DNA from: Sciurus carolinensis
Taxonomy: Eukaryota > Chordata > Mammalia > Rodentia > Sciuridae
Direction: 5' to 3'
NCBI RefSeq assembly: GCF_902686445.1
Contig: NC_062218.1
Span: 130,814,594-130,878,593, forward strand
Length of the DNA stretch: 64,000 nt
The position numbers were made by a program, and so were the translations under genes. How positions within the stretch are numbered: position 1 is the first letter of the stretch; the number at the start of each line of letters is the position of its first letter. The notes beneath the pieces were generated by a model. The model did not search any database. It had not been told where the DNA came from and was given only the letters and a program-made list of their open reading frames with translations. Positions 22,486 to 34,330 of the stretch are shown piece by piece.

Positions 22486-24375
22486 TCATGAACTAATAAA
22501 CAAATCTGGCAAAGTAGCAGTTTACAAAATCAGGATACAAAAATCAATAGGTTTCTTATATACTAACAACAAATCTGCTGAGAAAGAAATCAGGAAAACA
22601 ATTCCATTCACAATAGCCTAAAAAACTATACCTAGGAATAAATCTAACCAAGGAGGTTCTACAATGAAAACTATTGAACATTGAGGAAAGAAATTGAAGA
22701 AGACCTAAGAAGATGGAAAGACCTCCCATGTTCATGGATAGGCAAACAGAATATTGTTAAAATGCCATAATACCAAAAGCAATATAAAGATTCAATATAA
22801 TCCCCATCAAAATACCAATTACATTCTTCACAAAACTAGGAAAATAAAAACAGTCCTAAAATTCATTTGGAAGAATAAAAGACCCAGAATAATCAAAGCA
22901 ATTTTAAGCCAAAAAAGCAATGCTGGAGGTATCACAATACTTGACTTCAAATTATATTACAGAGCTGTTGTAAAATGTCTGCATGGTACTGGCATAAAAA
23001 CAGACACATAGATCAAGGGTACAGAATAGAAGGCACAGAGACAAACCCACACATCTACCGTCATTTGATCTTTGACAAAGGTGCCAAAAACATACATTGG
23101 AGAAAAGACAGCCTTTTTAACAAATGGTGCTGAGAAAGACGTTATCCATATGTAGAAGAAAGAAACTAGACCTTTATCTCTCACCCTGCACAAAAATCAA
23201 CTCAAAATGGGCCAGAGATCTTAGAATTAGGCCACAGACTATGCAACTTCCAGGAGAAAACTTAGGGTCAGCACTACAGCTTTTAGGCACAGGCAACAAC
23301 TTTCTCAATTGGACCCCTAAAGTTCAGGAAGTAATGGCAATAGTTAATAAATTGGACAGCATCAAATTTAAAAGCTTCTGCACAGCAAAGGAAACAATTA
23401 TAATGTGAAGCACGAACCTACAGAATGGGAGAAAATCTTTCCTAGCTACTTTTCTGACAGAGGATTAATATCTAGAATATAAAAAGTGTTAAAAAAAAAC
23501 AAAAAATCAAATAACCCAGTTAATAAATGGGCAAGTGAATTAGATACTTCTCAAAAGAAGAAATATAAATGGCCAAAAAATATATGAAAAATGTTCAATA
23601 TCATTTGCTAATGATTAGGGACATGCAAATCTACACTGAGATATCATCTTACACTAGTCAGAATGGTAGTTATCAAGAATACAAATAATAAAAAATATTA
23701 AAAAATTAAAATAAAAATGAATACAAACAATAAATGCTGGAGAGAATGTGGAGAAAAAGGAACATTTTTACACTGTTGGTGAGCCTGTAAATTAGTATAA
23801 CCACCATGGAAATCAGTATGGAGGTTCCTCAAAAGACTAGGAATGGAACCACCATATGACCCAGCTAGACCACTCCTCAGAATTTATCCTCAAGAATCGA
23901 AATCATCATACTACAGTGATACATGCATGCCCATGTTTATAGTAGCACAATTCACAATAGCTAAACTATGGAATAAGCCTAGGTGTCCATCAGTAGATGA
24001 ATGAATAAAGAAAATGTAGTATATATACACAATGGAGTTTTATTCATCATAAAGAAAAATGAAATTATGTCCTTTGCATAATGGATGGACCATTATGTTA
24101 AGCAAAATAAGTCAAACACAGAAGGTCAAGGGTCATATGTTTTCTCTCATATGCAGAAGCTAGAGAGGAAAAAGGAAAAGAAAGGTGCAGAGGGATCTCA
24201 TGAAAATCAAAGGGAGATCAGTAGAGGAAAGGAGGCAGGGAGGGCAGGAGGGAGAGCTGGGGAGTGATATTTGTCAAATTATATTGTTATATTGTGTGCA
24301 TATACAAATATGTAACAACAATCCCCATGATTTTGTACAGTTATAATGCACCTTTAAAATGTGGAAACAAAAGCA
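22486..24375 (+). mobile_element. Older 5'-truncated L1 (3' half of ORF2 plus 3' UTR)
   Basis: Fragmentary ORF2 homology ([23 protein letters not shown]) broken by stops and frameshifts, with the '..ggaatggaaccaccatatgacccagc..' block near 23840 and an L1-like 3' end near 24370. It is more diverged than the 13.8-kb element and belongs to a different subfamily. Confidence 0.9.
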
Positions 24376-24630
24376 TAAAACGAAGAGAATCATCAAGTTC
24401 AACTGACATGCAAGAGGAAGGGAACTAATCTCTGCCTTCAGAAGTAGGGCATCAAAGAATTTGTGCACATGTTTTCAGAAGACCATAGTACTTGTTAGTT
24501 ACTTTGGGGGAGATGCAAATATCTTGCTTCTTCTTAAACTTTCACCCATTATTTTAGCATATACTGCTGGATCTTGCTTGGAGTAATTCTAACTGTGGTG
24601 TTTGCTCAAATATCCTATTTTTCAAACTAC

Positions 24631-24815
24631 TTTTTTTTTGCAATGGGATTAAACCCAGGGATGTTTCACCACCAAGTTATATCCCTAGCTTTTTTATTTT
24701 ATTTTTTATTTTGAGAGAGGGTCTTGCTAAGTGGCAGAAGCTGGCCTCAAACTTAGGATTCACTTGCCTCAGCCTCCCAAGTAGTGGGGATTACACAAGT
24801 GCACCACCACACCTG
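24631..24815 (-). repeat. B1-like/ID dimer SINE
   Basis: Complement of both halves; the ID half is shortened. Confidence 0.8.
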
Positions 24816-25546
24816 GCTTCTCACATTACTTCTGCACTTACTAATGGGAATATTCCTTTTTCCACCTGTTATTTATTAAATCATTTATTTTTTAATATTA
24901 AGACATTTATTTTGATATCTTCATTTCTTGCCATAATATATTTGAATCTCCATTTCATATTTAAGTTCTGTAGATGAGACTCCTGAGTAACTGTGTAACT
25001 ATTTGTAGAATTCAGTGGAACCTTTAAAACCGCCTTAAATACATAAATTCTATCTCTAAACTGCAAGAATTTCAGAGTTTAAAATGGAAGAGATGGCCAT
25101 TTTATTCACATGAGTCAGTTCATACATATTTGAATCTTGTTCTGATACTGATTTGTTTCCAATATGAAAACCAAATTTAAAATAACTTAATCACTTTCCT
25201 TCAAACAAACACAACTGTTGACATATCATACTCCAGCTCCATCCTTATAAAAGTAAATTCAACTTTACTGAATCAGACAAAACCACCTAAAATTAATTCA
25301 GTGAGGTCAAGCCTTTCATAAGTAGCATGGAAACTTTGCAGGATGCTACTATTCGTAGTTTTTTGGTCTGCATGTTAATGCACTGAAACAAAACATTTTA
25401 AAATATAGATTATTCCATTCTGTCCAAGCCTATTAAATACCTTCCAAAAGTTTCATAATTCAATTGTAGAAATTGATGGAGTTGTGAGCATATCCTGTGA
25501 CCTCTATCAAAATTTCTTGGAAATTTCAGAAAATATATCTTCTAAC

Positions 25547-27020
25547 TTAAAAGCTGATTGATTTGCTAAATGGTGCATCCAGGTTTGCTTCTCTAAAAGC
25601 TTCTGATAAGGTTGGATGCACGTGGCAGACTCTAGCTGTATCTTCACAGGAGTCTCCATATTCCAAAGCCAAAGTAGCTGCATTTACCAATTGTCTAGCA
25701 CTAGTCCTAGAATATGTGCTCTCAGTACTCAGTCCACTGATTTCTGATTAAGAGTATTCATCCTACCATCTGTATCAGCATTTGTCTTAATTCTGCTGTT
25801 AGCAGCAAAGGGAAATTTTCCAATTTTGTACTCAACACCCTCTTTCTTCAACTGCTCTTTTGATTTGCTAACCTGTGCAACTTTGGTGTGTGTGGAAATC
25901 ACTGATGGCACACAATTATAGTCAATGTGCACAGCACCCCCAGCCATTTCTTTAACACAGACAATGCCTTCATCCTCTGCATTGGACCAGCAACCAAATC
26001 ACCAAAAGCATAGATATTTGGGATTTTCATTTGGAATCTGGTATTGACTAGAATCTTTCCTTTGAGATTTAATTCAATTCCAATCTCTTCTAGTCCCAAA
26101 TTCTGAGTATAGGGTTACTGACCAATACAAACCAAGAGTACATCACAAGTGATAACTTCAGCATTACCATCAGAAGCAGCTTCAATAGACATCAATTTTT
26201 CCATCTGACTTTTTGGTAGCACCAGTAACTTTTGTATTCAATTTAAATTTAAACCCTTGCTTTTGAAGGATGTGTTGAAAGTTTTTAGATACCTCCAAAT
26301 CAATTCCAACTACACCAACATGACCCTGAAATGCAACTGCTGTCACATCTGCACCTAGTCCTTGTCAAATGGAATCCAATTCTACACCAATTATTCCTGT
26401 ACCAATAACAACCATCTTTTTTTTTTAAGATAAAGCACCCATAGATGACACTATTGTACCTTCATCCATTGTGATTCCAGGAAAAGGAGTAACTTCTGAA
26501 CCCGTAGTTACAAGAATATTCTTAGTATCAATAACCTGAATGCTACCATCGGCTTTCATAGCTGTGACCTGATTCTTGCCAGTTATGTTTCCATATCCAT
26601 TCATGTAAACAACCTTATTTTGCTTGAATACGTGGGTAATTCCACCTGTTAAATCTTTTACTGCAGTACTCCTCTGCTCCATCATCTTCTCTAAATTCAA
26701 GCAAACTTCAGATGTTCCAATTCCCCTAGACACAAAATCTTTTCCATGGGCCATATGGTAATAGTAAGAGTTATGCAATAAACTCTTAGAAGGAATACAA
26801 CCAACATTCAAGCAAGTTCCATCAAGTGCTTCATTTTTATCAATGCAGACAGTCTTGAAGCCTAACTGGACAGTTTTAATTTTAACCAGAACCTATCATG
26901 GTTGTATCAGTATCAATTGACTGATGAGAGGCACTGCAGAAACTCCCTGTAGGTCATGGCATATTTGATTGAATGACCTCCCTTGGCCAAGGAGCAGTAC
27001 ACATGGCTCCGACTCTGCCT
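25547..27020 (-). pseudogene. DLD processed pseudogene (dihydrolipoamide dehydrogenase)
   Basis: An intronless copy of the mRNA for the E3 subunit of the 2-oxo-acid dehydrogenase complexes. Recognisable blocks in order: the N-terminal targeting region (CSLAK, near 26990), the redox-active disulfide region [11 protein letters not shown] (about 26800), the FAD/NAD-binding middle, NAFGD-type 'IPNIYAFGD' (about 26020), [15 protein letters not shown] (25900) and the C-terminal [13 protein letters not shown]. The start codon is AGG (27020-27018), there are several stops and frameshifts, and an A-rich slip near 26410-26425 deletes codons. Stop codon at 25549-25547; 3' UTR homology probably continues toward 24.9 kb. 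Not functional. Confidence 0.95.
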
Positions 27021-27192
27021 TTTCCCCTTAAAGCATTTATTTTTATAAGTATGGTTTCAGACATGTTCATTTTAATTTGAGTTACACTTTAATACGGTCA
27101 TCATTTATTTTGTTACTTGAATTCTTCCCGCTTTGGCCTTTAGGAGTTCTTTCAGGGTGACTCCTCTGTCCTCTTTATCTTTTTTTCACACC

Positions 27193-27298
27193 TGATATGG
27201 AATGCTGCATGAGTTTGTATGTTATCCTTGCTATACAGGCCATTCTAATCTTCTCTGTATTAGTCCAGTTTTAGTATATGTGGGGCTGGAGTGAGCAC
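27193..27298 (-). pseudogene. U6 snRNA pseudogene
   Basis: On the minus strand it begins GTGCTC, followed by 'acatatactaaaactgg', 'atacagagaagattag.atggcc' and 'cattccatat' near the 3' end. Several substitutions in the 5' stem and central region rule out function. It lies 170 bp upstream of the DLD pseudogene in the same orientation. Confidence 0.9.
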
Positions 27299-27505
27299 AT
27301 CTCTTTTTTTGTTGTTGTTGTTGGGACCGGGGATTGAATTAAGGGGCCCTCAACCACTGAGCCACATCCCCAGTCCTATTTTGTATTTTATTGAGAGACA
27401 GGGTCTCACTGAGTTGCTTAGCACCTCGCTTTTGCTGAGGCTAGCTTTGTACATGTGATCCTCCTGTCTCAGCCTCCCAAGCTGCTGGGATTACAGGCAT
27501 GCTAA
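27299..27505 (-). repeat. B1-like/ID dimer SINE
   Basis: Complement; (GTT)n in the tail region, ID half 27335-27375, B1 half to 27500. Confidence 0.85.
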
Positions 27506-28765
27506 TCTAATGAATGTTTATGAAACAGCTATTTCCTAACAGCACAAAACTTCCTTTGAACTCTTTCAGGAATGCACTAGTATTTGACTCGCTGGTAGAA
27601 GATTCATTCCAGCACTGCCCTAGATGAGATGTCTATCATTTATTGCGTCAGTGACAATAAATAGTAGCTAAGTCAACCTGATTTTCATGTGTGCTTATTT
27701 AGTCTCTGGGTACATCCCCTCCGCTCTTCAACCCAGCAGTTGAATTCTTGATTTCATCTATAATATTTTCCACATATGGTCCTACAAGTGCAGACCATAT
27801 AGCCCATCTGGTACGGTGCCTGCCTCTCATGCCGGAGACACAGGTTTGAGTCCCCAGTACTCTGGGTTTGTGGAAATAAACAAATGAAACCAACATATGG
27901 TCCTACAGTTGGTTCTTCTTTACAATTTCATGTTCTACTTTATATTTCCAAAGTAATCTCTTTTATTTTTTAGAATAATATTTAGAAAGGCTAAGCTCCT
28001 ATTGTGCCTATTAACTCTGCTTTTCCTGGATAAAATAGCCTTATAAGGTTGTCCTTCTCTTGTAGCATATATGTCCCTTAAGTGTCTTTTATCTTATTTT
28101 GGAAAGTCTAGTTTCCATGTGGACCAGTTTCCATGGCCAGGACTGAGTGCCTAGGGAAGAGGGGGAAAGCTCAAGCTGTAGCTTGAACCCTTCTTGGTGA
28201 GTTGGGAGGGGGATTTTCTCATGTTACAGTCTAGGTTGTGAAACTCCTGGTTTGGACTGTGCTGAACTTACAACTGTACCATTGGATAGTCTCTCTGTAC
28301 ATCTATCTACCCAGGTAAGTCTCTTACTAGAAGCTGCCACCCACAGTTGTCAAACTCAGGGCTTGGGATGGGGTGGGGAGGAGGGACGAGTGGTGGAAGA
28401 GAGGCTGGGAAGGTGCAGGCCTGTTCACTGCCCTATGCTTTGTTACTGACTTTCCCACACAGAGGCTCTAGGGCTACTCTCATCCAGCCAGCACCTTCTC
28501 AGCCTGCAGTGATGGTGCAGTGACAATGACAGGGCTGGCTGCCAAGCATGCACAGGGAAAGATAGGAAAGAAGACAGGGCATGTCTGTCTGAAAACTCTG
28601 AGAGGAACTCATTCCCTTCCTTGGAGGTCTGTCCTCTTACACTGTGGGCTGCCACCCTTCGCCCCCAGACCCAGCCTTCTTTCTGGTAGCCTCAGGGAGG
28701 TCTCACAGCTTTTATACTAGCTTCTTTGATCTGTCAACTTCCCTTTCATTCTCAGGTATCTCTTT
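27506..28765. other. Intergenic, no gene seen
   Basis: Includes a tRNA-like stretch at 27785-27880. The rest (27900-28760) is unique-looking, with no supported exon. Confidence 0.55.
27785..27880 (+). repeat. Unassigned tRNA-derived SINE-like unit
   Basis: 'atagcccatctggtacggtgcc' (box A-like) and 'ggtttgagtcc' (box B-like), followed by 'ccagtactctggg'. The anticodon-arm region differs from the ID family. Too diverged to be a tRNA gene. Confidence 0.4.
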
Positions 28766-28767
28766 GT

Positions 28768-29100
28768 GTTAGTCAGCTTTTCATCACTGTGTCCAAAATA
28801 CCCAACTTAGAAAAGGAAATTTTATTTTGACTCAGGGTTTCAGAGGTTTAGTCCTTGGTTGACTGAGTCCATTGCTCCAAGGTGAGGCAGAACATCATGG
28901 CAGAAGGGCATGGTGGAGGAACACTGCTCTGTTCCTGGTAGCCAGGAAGTAGAGAGAGGAACCTATAGTCATCCTACTGTGCAATAGCACACCATAATTT
29001 CTCATCCCTATAACCCTATAACTATATAACCCCCTATAACCTCTATAACTATAACTGAGTACCCATTGATCAAGAAAGTTGACATTCTCTAATGTCATTG
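28768..29100 (-). repeat. ERVL-MaLR-type LTR
   Basis: Complement of the MaLR LTR ('tgttagtcagcttttcatcactgtg...ggtttcagaggttta...gcagaacatcatggcagaag'). Confidence 0.7.
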
Positions 29101-29671
29101 TGATGGATGACAAAACCAGGCCTGGATGTAAAATAAACTATAAAAGAGGAAAACTAGTGCCTGGGAAAGGGAGAGTTCTCCTCCCCTTTTAGTCAGCCCT
29201 TCTTCAGGGAACCTAATTAACACCGTAGACCCCTACCTTTTGGATTGTAAATAAACTGCCTCTAGGACTCTAACTACTCCCCTTTGAAGTGTAGATGCCC
29301 CTGTTGAGGCTTCAGGCCCAAGGTTAGAGATTTTTGGAAGGCCTTGTGAGAGGAGCCAGTTCTTTCCCTAATACCTCTCTGCTTCTATAAACTTGTTTCC
29401 TGCTAGAAACTCTGTGTGCATCCTTTCGTCATGTGGACTAGAAAATTCATGGCACCAGATAGCCTATAAATGTTGTGAGAAACTGGAGGGGGGAGCAGAA
29501 TTTGGAGTTTGAGTTCTCCTAATTTCCAAACGCTGTTTGCAGCTTCTTGACTGGTCTAATTCTGGCAACATTATTATGTCCATCTGGCCATAGATGATTG
29601 ATTGTGTGAGGGGATCAGGCCAGATCAGGCCTTCTTTGGGGTCTTTCAAACTCGTATTGAGAAACAGACGC

Positions 29672-30208
29672 TGTAAGGGGAAAAATGCAACTCAACTTGG
29701 GACCCACAGCGGCAATTCTAGCCACCGCTGCATGCTCCCGCTGCGCTGCTCTGCTCGCTTGTCTCAGTTGCGACTCACCAATAGCTCCCAGAAAAATGCA
29801 CCGCAGACAGGAGGTCTCACGTAAGAGACCTTATTATGTGGACGACTAATGCGTCCGCTCAGGGCGAAAAGAAAGGAAAAAAGAGGAAGATGGCGTGTGG
29901 CTTCTCCCAGATATTGGAATCTCACGGACTGGAAGGAACCAATAGAGGAGGAGAATATTTGCAAGCTGACTGATGAACCAATAGCTATTTAGCATGTTAG
30001 GACATAACGTGGGGAGCAGGAAAATGGCGACAGTGTAAGCCGGAAATTCCTGTAATGTAAGAGGCGGGTAGAGCGCAGATTGACAGGTGGTGGGGAAGCT
30101 GGAAACTCCTGTAACGGAAGAGGCGGGCGGAGCGCAGATTGACAAGTGGTTGGGGAGCGGGCAAAATGACTGTACCTGATGGGAGGGGGGGCAGCTTTAT
30201 ACATTACA
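29672..30208 (-). mobile_element. Solo ERV LTR, family related to the 30.6-kb element
   Basis: On the minus strand it reads TGTAATG...CCCTTACA, 537 bp, flanked by GACGC / GAGGC (29667-29671, 30209-30213), a 5-bp target duplication with one change. AATAAG lies in the R region. Its R-U5 half aligns with the LTRs at 30612 and 31965; the U3 half does not. U3 has a GC-box-rich tandem duplication. Confidence 0.75.
30042..30160. repeat. Two tandem 59-bp U3 repeats
   Basis: Units 30042-30099 and 30101-30160 share 'ctgtaa..gaagaggcggg', 'gagcgcagattgaca' and 'ggtggtgggga'. A duplicated enhancer-like block within the LTR. Confidence 0.8.
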
Positions 30209-30611
30209 GAGGCAATGTGTTATAGATGGAAGTCAAGCTTGAGAGCTGTCAGCAGTTGTGCTCCCTAAAGACAATGAGAGAGAATAAAGATAATGTGGAA
30301 AGGTGAGAAAGAAAATTTAAGCCTCTGGTTTCAGGTATTCTTGAGGGATTCCATCAGCAAAGCTGGTGGAGTTGGGTTTCCTGTCAACTAAAAAGTCACT
30401 TTGTAACCGAAATCTCAATCCTCGTCCTCAATGCCAATCCAATAAAGATAAGTTCTTGAGGAAAAAAAATAAAGTTTTATTGCTTTGCCAGCAAAGGTGA
30501 AACACATGGAACTCTTGTCCCAAAGACTGTGATTCTGCCCATCTTGGGGAACAGGGGTTAAAGAGATGATTCAGAGAAAATTAGATTAGGGAGGAGAGAT
30601 CAGGAAGGAGA

Positions 30612-30973
30612 TGTAAGAAAAATGTGACTCAGTTTGGGTCCCAAGGCAGCTCAGATCCTTGAATCCAGGGGAGCAAGCACTCTCAGATGCCTGGTCTGAG
30701 TTGCGGCCCCAATGAATGCACCCAGAAAACCATTCCGGACATGGGAACTCACACAAGAGATTTTATTAGGCAGACGACCAGAGTGTCTGCTCTCAGGGTT
30801 GCAGGAGAGAGAAAATGGTGGGGGAGTTTCTTTTAAATAGTGGAATTTCATGGGCTAATAACAACAGACCAATGACTAGATAGGAAGTTCACAGGCTAGC
30901 AATTTGGGTTGTAAAGTGGTGTGGGGGAGGCAGAATAATGGCGGCAGCAAAAGAGTAGATCTGATGCAAATAT
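30612..30973 (-). repeat. Left LTR of the inverted pair
   Basis: On the minus strand: TATA-like 'tatttaaaag', AATAAA in R (complement near 30757-30763), end TTTTTCTTACA. The inner end reads TATTTGCATCAG where its partner has TGTTGGCATCAG. Confidence 0.85.
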
Positions 30974-31964
30974 TAAAAAATTATAGACATTGAAGTTAAA
31001 GCCCAGTACTCTTACTTTATGACTGGTGAGACTGGCCTGCTGAATGTTTAAGATCAAACTTAGAGATTGAGTTTAAAACAAAGGGGCCAAGAAAACCAGT
31101 ATTTGGTTCTTGCCCTCAGAGTCAGTCTGAACCCAGGGAACAAGAGAACTTCTCTAAGGAGCTTTGCAACTCTGGGCCACACGACCTCCTGATCAGGGAG
31201 ATTGATGAGCCCACTGGAGAATGAAAATCCAATCAGTGCACCTGCTGCACAGGAAGGTCATTGACAAAGGGAGACATCCATGATGCTTCCAAGGGAAGCC
31301 ACCTCATCAAGGAGAACCTACCTAGCAAATGGCACTAAAGGAGCTAAGAAGCTGCTCTCAAGTTCCCCACGAGTGACCCCTGTGGTAACTCAGTTGACTC
31401 TTTAGAGACAGGAACAGGTCAATTTGACCAGCTTGAACTTAAACACATAGCAAAACAGTTAAAACCAAAATATAGCCATTCTTGGGCATTTAAAAGAAAC
31501 AATAGTTAAATGCAACTTAAGATGTACACTTGTGTTAGCCCCCTAAAATAAGTAAAGATTGGAAGCTACAAAAGAGAGATTCTTAGGCAGATTTGCCTGA
31601 TAACAGTCAAGAGAAACTGCCAGAGTCAGAAATTTTGGGTTGTTTTAAGGCCTACAGATCTTCCTAAACAGGACCATGCCTGCTAAATTGCCTACAGAAG
31701 TTCCTACACAAGTTCACCAACCAATTGGTCAATCAATTGCTTCTTCTTCAAGACTACCAGCCCCTGACACCCAAAACTGGGATCTGGGATTCACTATTGA
31801 CACCTCCAGCTCCAAAAACTGCTCCCACCTAAAGCCCTCCCTAATTCCCATTTTTTTTTTTTTTTAAACAGGAATGAGACTCTCTGCCCCTAACCAGCAG
31901 GAAGAAGCAGGAAGAAAGACCATTGTCCCACTCCCGGTATCTATAAAAACAAAAAAGGGAGGAA

Positions 31965-32326
31965 TGTTGGCATCAGATCTGCTGTTTTGCTGCCGTTATT
32001 ATTCTGCCTCTCCTACACCACTTTACAACCCAAATTACTAGCCTGCGAACTTCCTAGCTAGTCATTGGTCTCTTATTAGCCCTCGAAATTCCACTACTTA
32101 AAAGAAGCTCCCCTGCCGTTTTCTCTCTCTTTCTCCCAACCCTGAGAGCGGACTCTCTGGTCGTCTACCTAGTAAAATTTCTTGTGTGAGTTCCTGCATC
32201 TGGAATGGTTTTCTGGGTGCATTCACTGGGGCTGCAACTCAGACCAGGCACCCGAGAGTGCTTGCTTCCCTGGATTCAAGGGTCTGAGCTGCCTTGGGAC
32301 CTAAACTGAGTCGCATTTTTCTTACA
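31965..32326 (+). repeat. Right LTR of the inverted pair
   Basis: TGTTGGCATCAG...TTTTTCTTACA, 362 bp, with 'acttaaaagaag' as TATA-like and 'tagtaaaattt' as the altered poly(A) signal. Preceded by a polypurine tract, as expected for a 3' LTR. Confidence 0.85.
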
Positions 32327-32508
32327 GGAGAAGATCAGGGAAAAGATCAGGGAGGAAAAGTTTAGGGAAAAGAACATCAGAGAGAAGGTTAGGGAAAAGA
32401 AAATTGGGAAAATTGGAAAAAATGTAATCCAAGTGTCAAGTGAATTCCTGTTACAACCTTACATTTGGATTGTACCCAGTTTTTTTATTTAAAAAAATAA
32501 TTGCAAAT

Positions 32509-33035
32509 GGGGCTGGGGATATAGCTCAGTTGGTAGAGTGCTTGCCTTGTGAGCATAAGGCCCTGGGTTCAATTCCTAGCACCACACACACAAAAATTGC
32601 AAATGTACAGAAAAAAATTAAGACTAACTTAATAGGGCTGGGATTGTAGCTCAATTGTAGAGCTTGTTCTTAGCATGCATAGGCTGGGGTTTAATCCCCA
32701 ACACACTGCACACATATACAAATAGCTTAATAAGGGCTGGGTATGTAGCTTAGTGGTAGGGCGCTTGCCTAGCATGTGTGAATCCCTGAGTCCAATCCCC
32801 ATCACCATAAAGAAAAAGAAAAATGATGCCAAGCATGATGGTGCCTGCCTATAATCCCAGAAGCTTGGGAGGCTGAGACAGGAGGATCACAAGTTCAAAG
32901 CCAGCCTCAGCAATTTAGGGAGGCCCTAAGCAACTTGGCGAGACCTGGTCTCAAAATAATAAAGGGCCGAGGATGTGATTCAGTGGTTGAGCACACCTGG
33001 GTTAAATCCCTGGTGCCCTCTCCGACCAAAAAAGA
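32509..33035 (+). repeat. Cluster of four plus-strand SINEs
   Basis: ID copies at 32509-32598, 32634-32722 and 32733-32822, then a B1-like/ID dimer at 32825-33035. The first is close to the consensus. Confidence 0.88.
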
Positions 33036-33777
33036 ATTTTGTAAACCCTTCATCTAGATGCAACAACTGGTATGGTTTGAGGGTGGGGCACATACTGCTG
33101 GAGTTACAAGTATGCACCACTGCACCTAGCTTCCTTTAGATCATTGAGTAAGCGAATAGCAAATACTTTTAGGTCTCTGTTGGTTGGATTTTTCCCTTAC
33201 CGTAGCCAAATACATCTTGATATAACGGATTGAGGCAGAGTATATGAAATTGTTTATCCTTGTATACAACGTGAGCTCTTAAAAAATGTTACCTTCATCA
33301 TACCCACTCTGCTAAATTCAACCTGGTGAATTTAACAAACCTCTCTGGACTGGTATCCAGATTTTTATGAATCTGGATCCAGAAGATCAAAGAAGTAGGC
33401 AGATTGTACAACTATTTATTCATGGTTAAAAACCTCAACTGGGTCCTCCATATTTCCCAGTCACTTTTCTGTCTCTGAAATGGCAATTTCAAATTATCTT
33501 CCTGTTCCCCACTCTTTGCCCAGCCCCATTTCCCTCTCTGTGTTCACAGAAAAGAAAACCTCATCTCCTACTTCACAGATAATAAAACAAAACAAAACAA
33601 AACAAAACAAAAAACCCACAAAAAACAAATAAACAAATATCAGCAAAGGTCTTTCCAATCAAATTCCCTGAAAATTTCCTCCTCTCCAAGACCATCCTAA
33701 CACATGCTGTGGACACACCCAAGGGTGATCTTTAGATCTCCTCTGAGTCTAATTTCTCTTTTTCTAGAGGGTTCAGA
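33036..33777. other. Intergenic, no gene seen
   Basis: A B1 fragment at about 33080-33130 and an (AAAAC)n run at 33580-33612; otherwise unique-looking. Confidence 0.6.
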
Positions 33778-34154
33778 TTGTTATCCTTTGGATCAGGAGT
33801 GTGCACCCAAATCCCATGTGTTAAAGGCTTGGTTGCTAGCCTGTGGTACTTTTGGGAGGTAGTGGAATCTTTAGGAGGTGGGGCCTAGCCAAGGAAGAGA
33901 GGTCATTGTGGTTGTGCCCTTGAAGGGGATATTGAGACTCAGACCCCTCCTTTCTATTTTTCTGATTCCTGGACAACAGGAAGTAAGCACTTTGTTTTGC
34001 ATATTTTCCCTACAATGCTGTTCTGCTTCACCAAAGACCCCAAAGCAGGACAGCCAACCAACCATGGACTGAAACCTCTGAAACCATGAGCCAAGATAAA
34101 TGTTTTCTCCTTATAAGTTGATTTTCTCATGACAATGGAAAACTGACTAACATA
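33778..34154 (+). repeat. ERVL-MaLR-type LTR
   Basis: 'ttatcctttggatcaggagtg...caaatcccatgtg...ggaggtggggcct...ccatgagccaagataaatg...aaaactgactaacata' follows MaLR LTR order with a poly(A)-signal-like 'gataaatg'. Confidence 0.75.
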
Positions 34155-34214
34155 ACTACATGCCATCTCCCAAATATTTAAACATACCTACTTTCCATGT
34201 TAAATATGTATTTT

Positions 34215-34330
34215 TTAATTTTTAAACTTTATTTTATTCATTTATTGTTTTATGTGGTGCTGAGAATTGAACCCAGTGCCTCACATATGCTAGGCAAGCA
34301 CTCTACCACTGAGCCACAACCCCAGCCCTT
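34215..34330 (-). repeat. ID SINE, extended subfamily
   Basis: Complement of the ID body with the upstream 'ttattttattcatttattg' extension. Confidence 0.85.

Larger units (their letters stand above)
30612..32326. mobile_element. ERV-derived element with inverted terminal LTRs
   Basis: 1,715 bp. The left LTR (30612-30973) is on the minus strand and the right LTR (31965-32326) on the plus strand, nearly 90 percent alike by eye. Outer ends are TGTAAG and CTTACA, and GGAGA is duplicated at 30607-30611 and 32327-32331. The homologous uninterrupted LTR near 39.6 kb has this site once. The roughly 990-bp interior has a polypurine tract (aaaaaagggaggaa) directly before the right LTR but no recognisable retroviral protein. 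Confidence 0.85.
30402..32455 (-). mobile_element. Solo LTR (same family as 39459-39815) split by another ERV insertion
   Basis: Its two parts, 30402-30611 and 32327-32455, together align with the complement of the uninterrupted LTR at 39459-39815, including the purine-rich 'gatcagggaaaag' tract. Ends TGTAAC...GTTACA; flanks ACTT / ACCT suggest a 4-bp duplication with one change. Confidence 0.8.

Noticed and set aside
25547..27020. Functional DLD gene
   Set aside because: Lost start codon, stops and frameshifts, no introns: a processed pseudogene.
32509..32598. tRNA-Ala gene
   Set aside because: Box A and B are good, but the sequence is a dispersed ID SINE with an A/C tail and many copies here.
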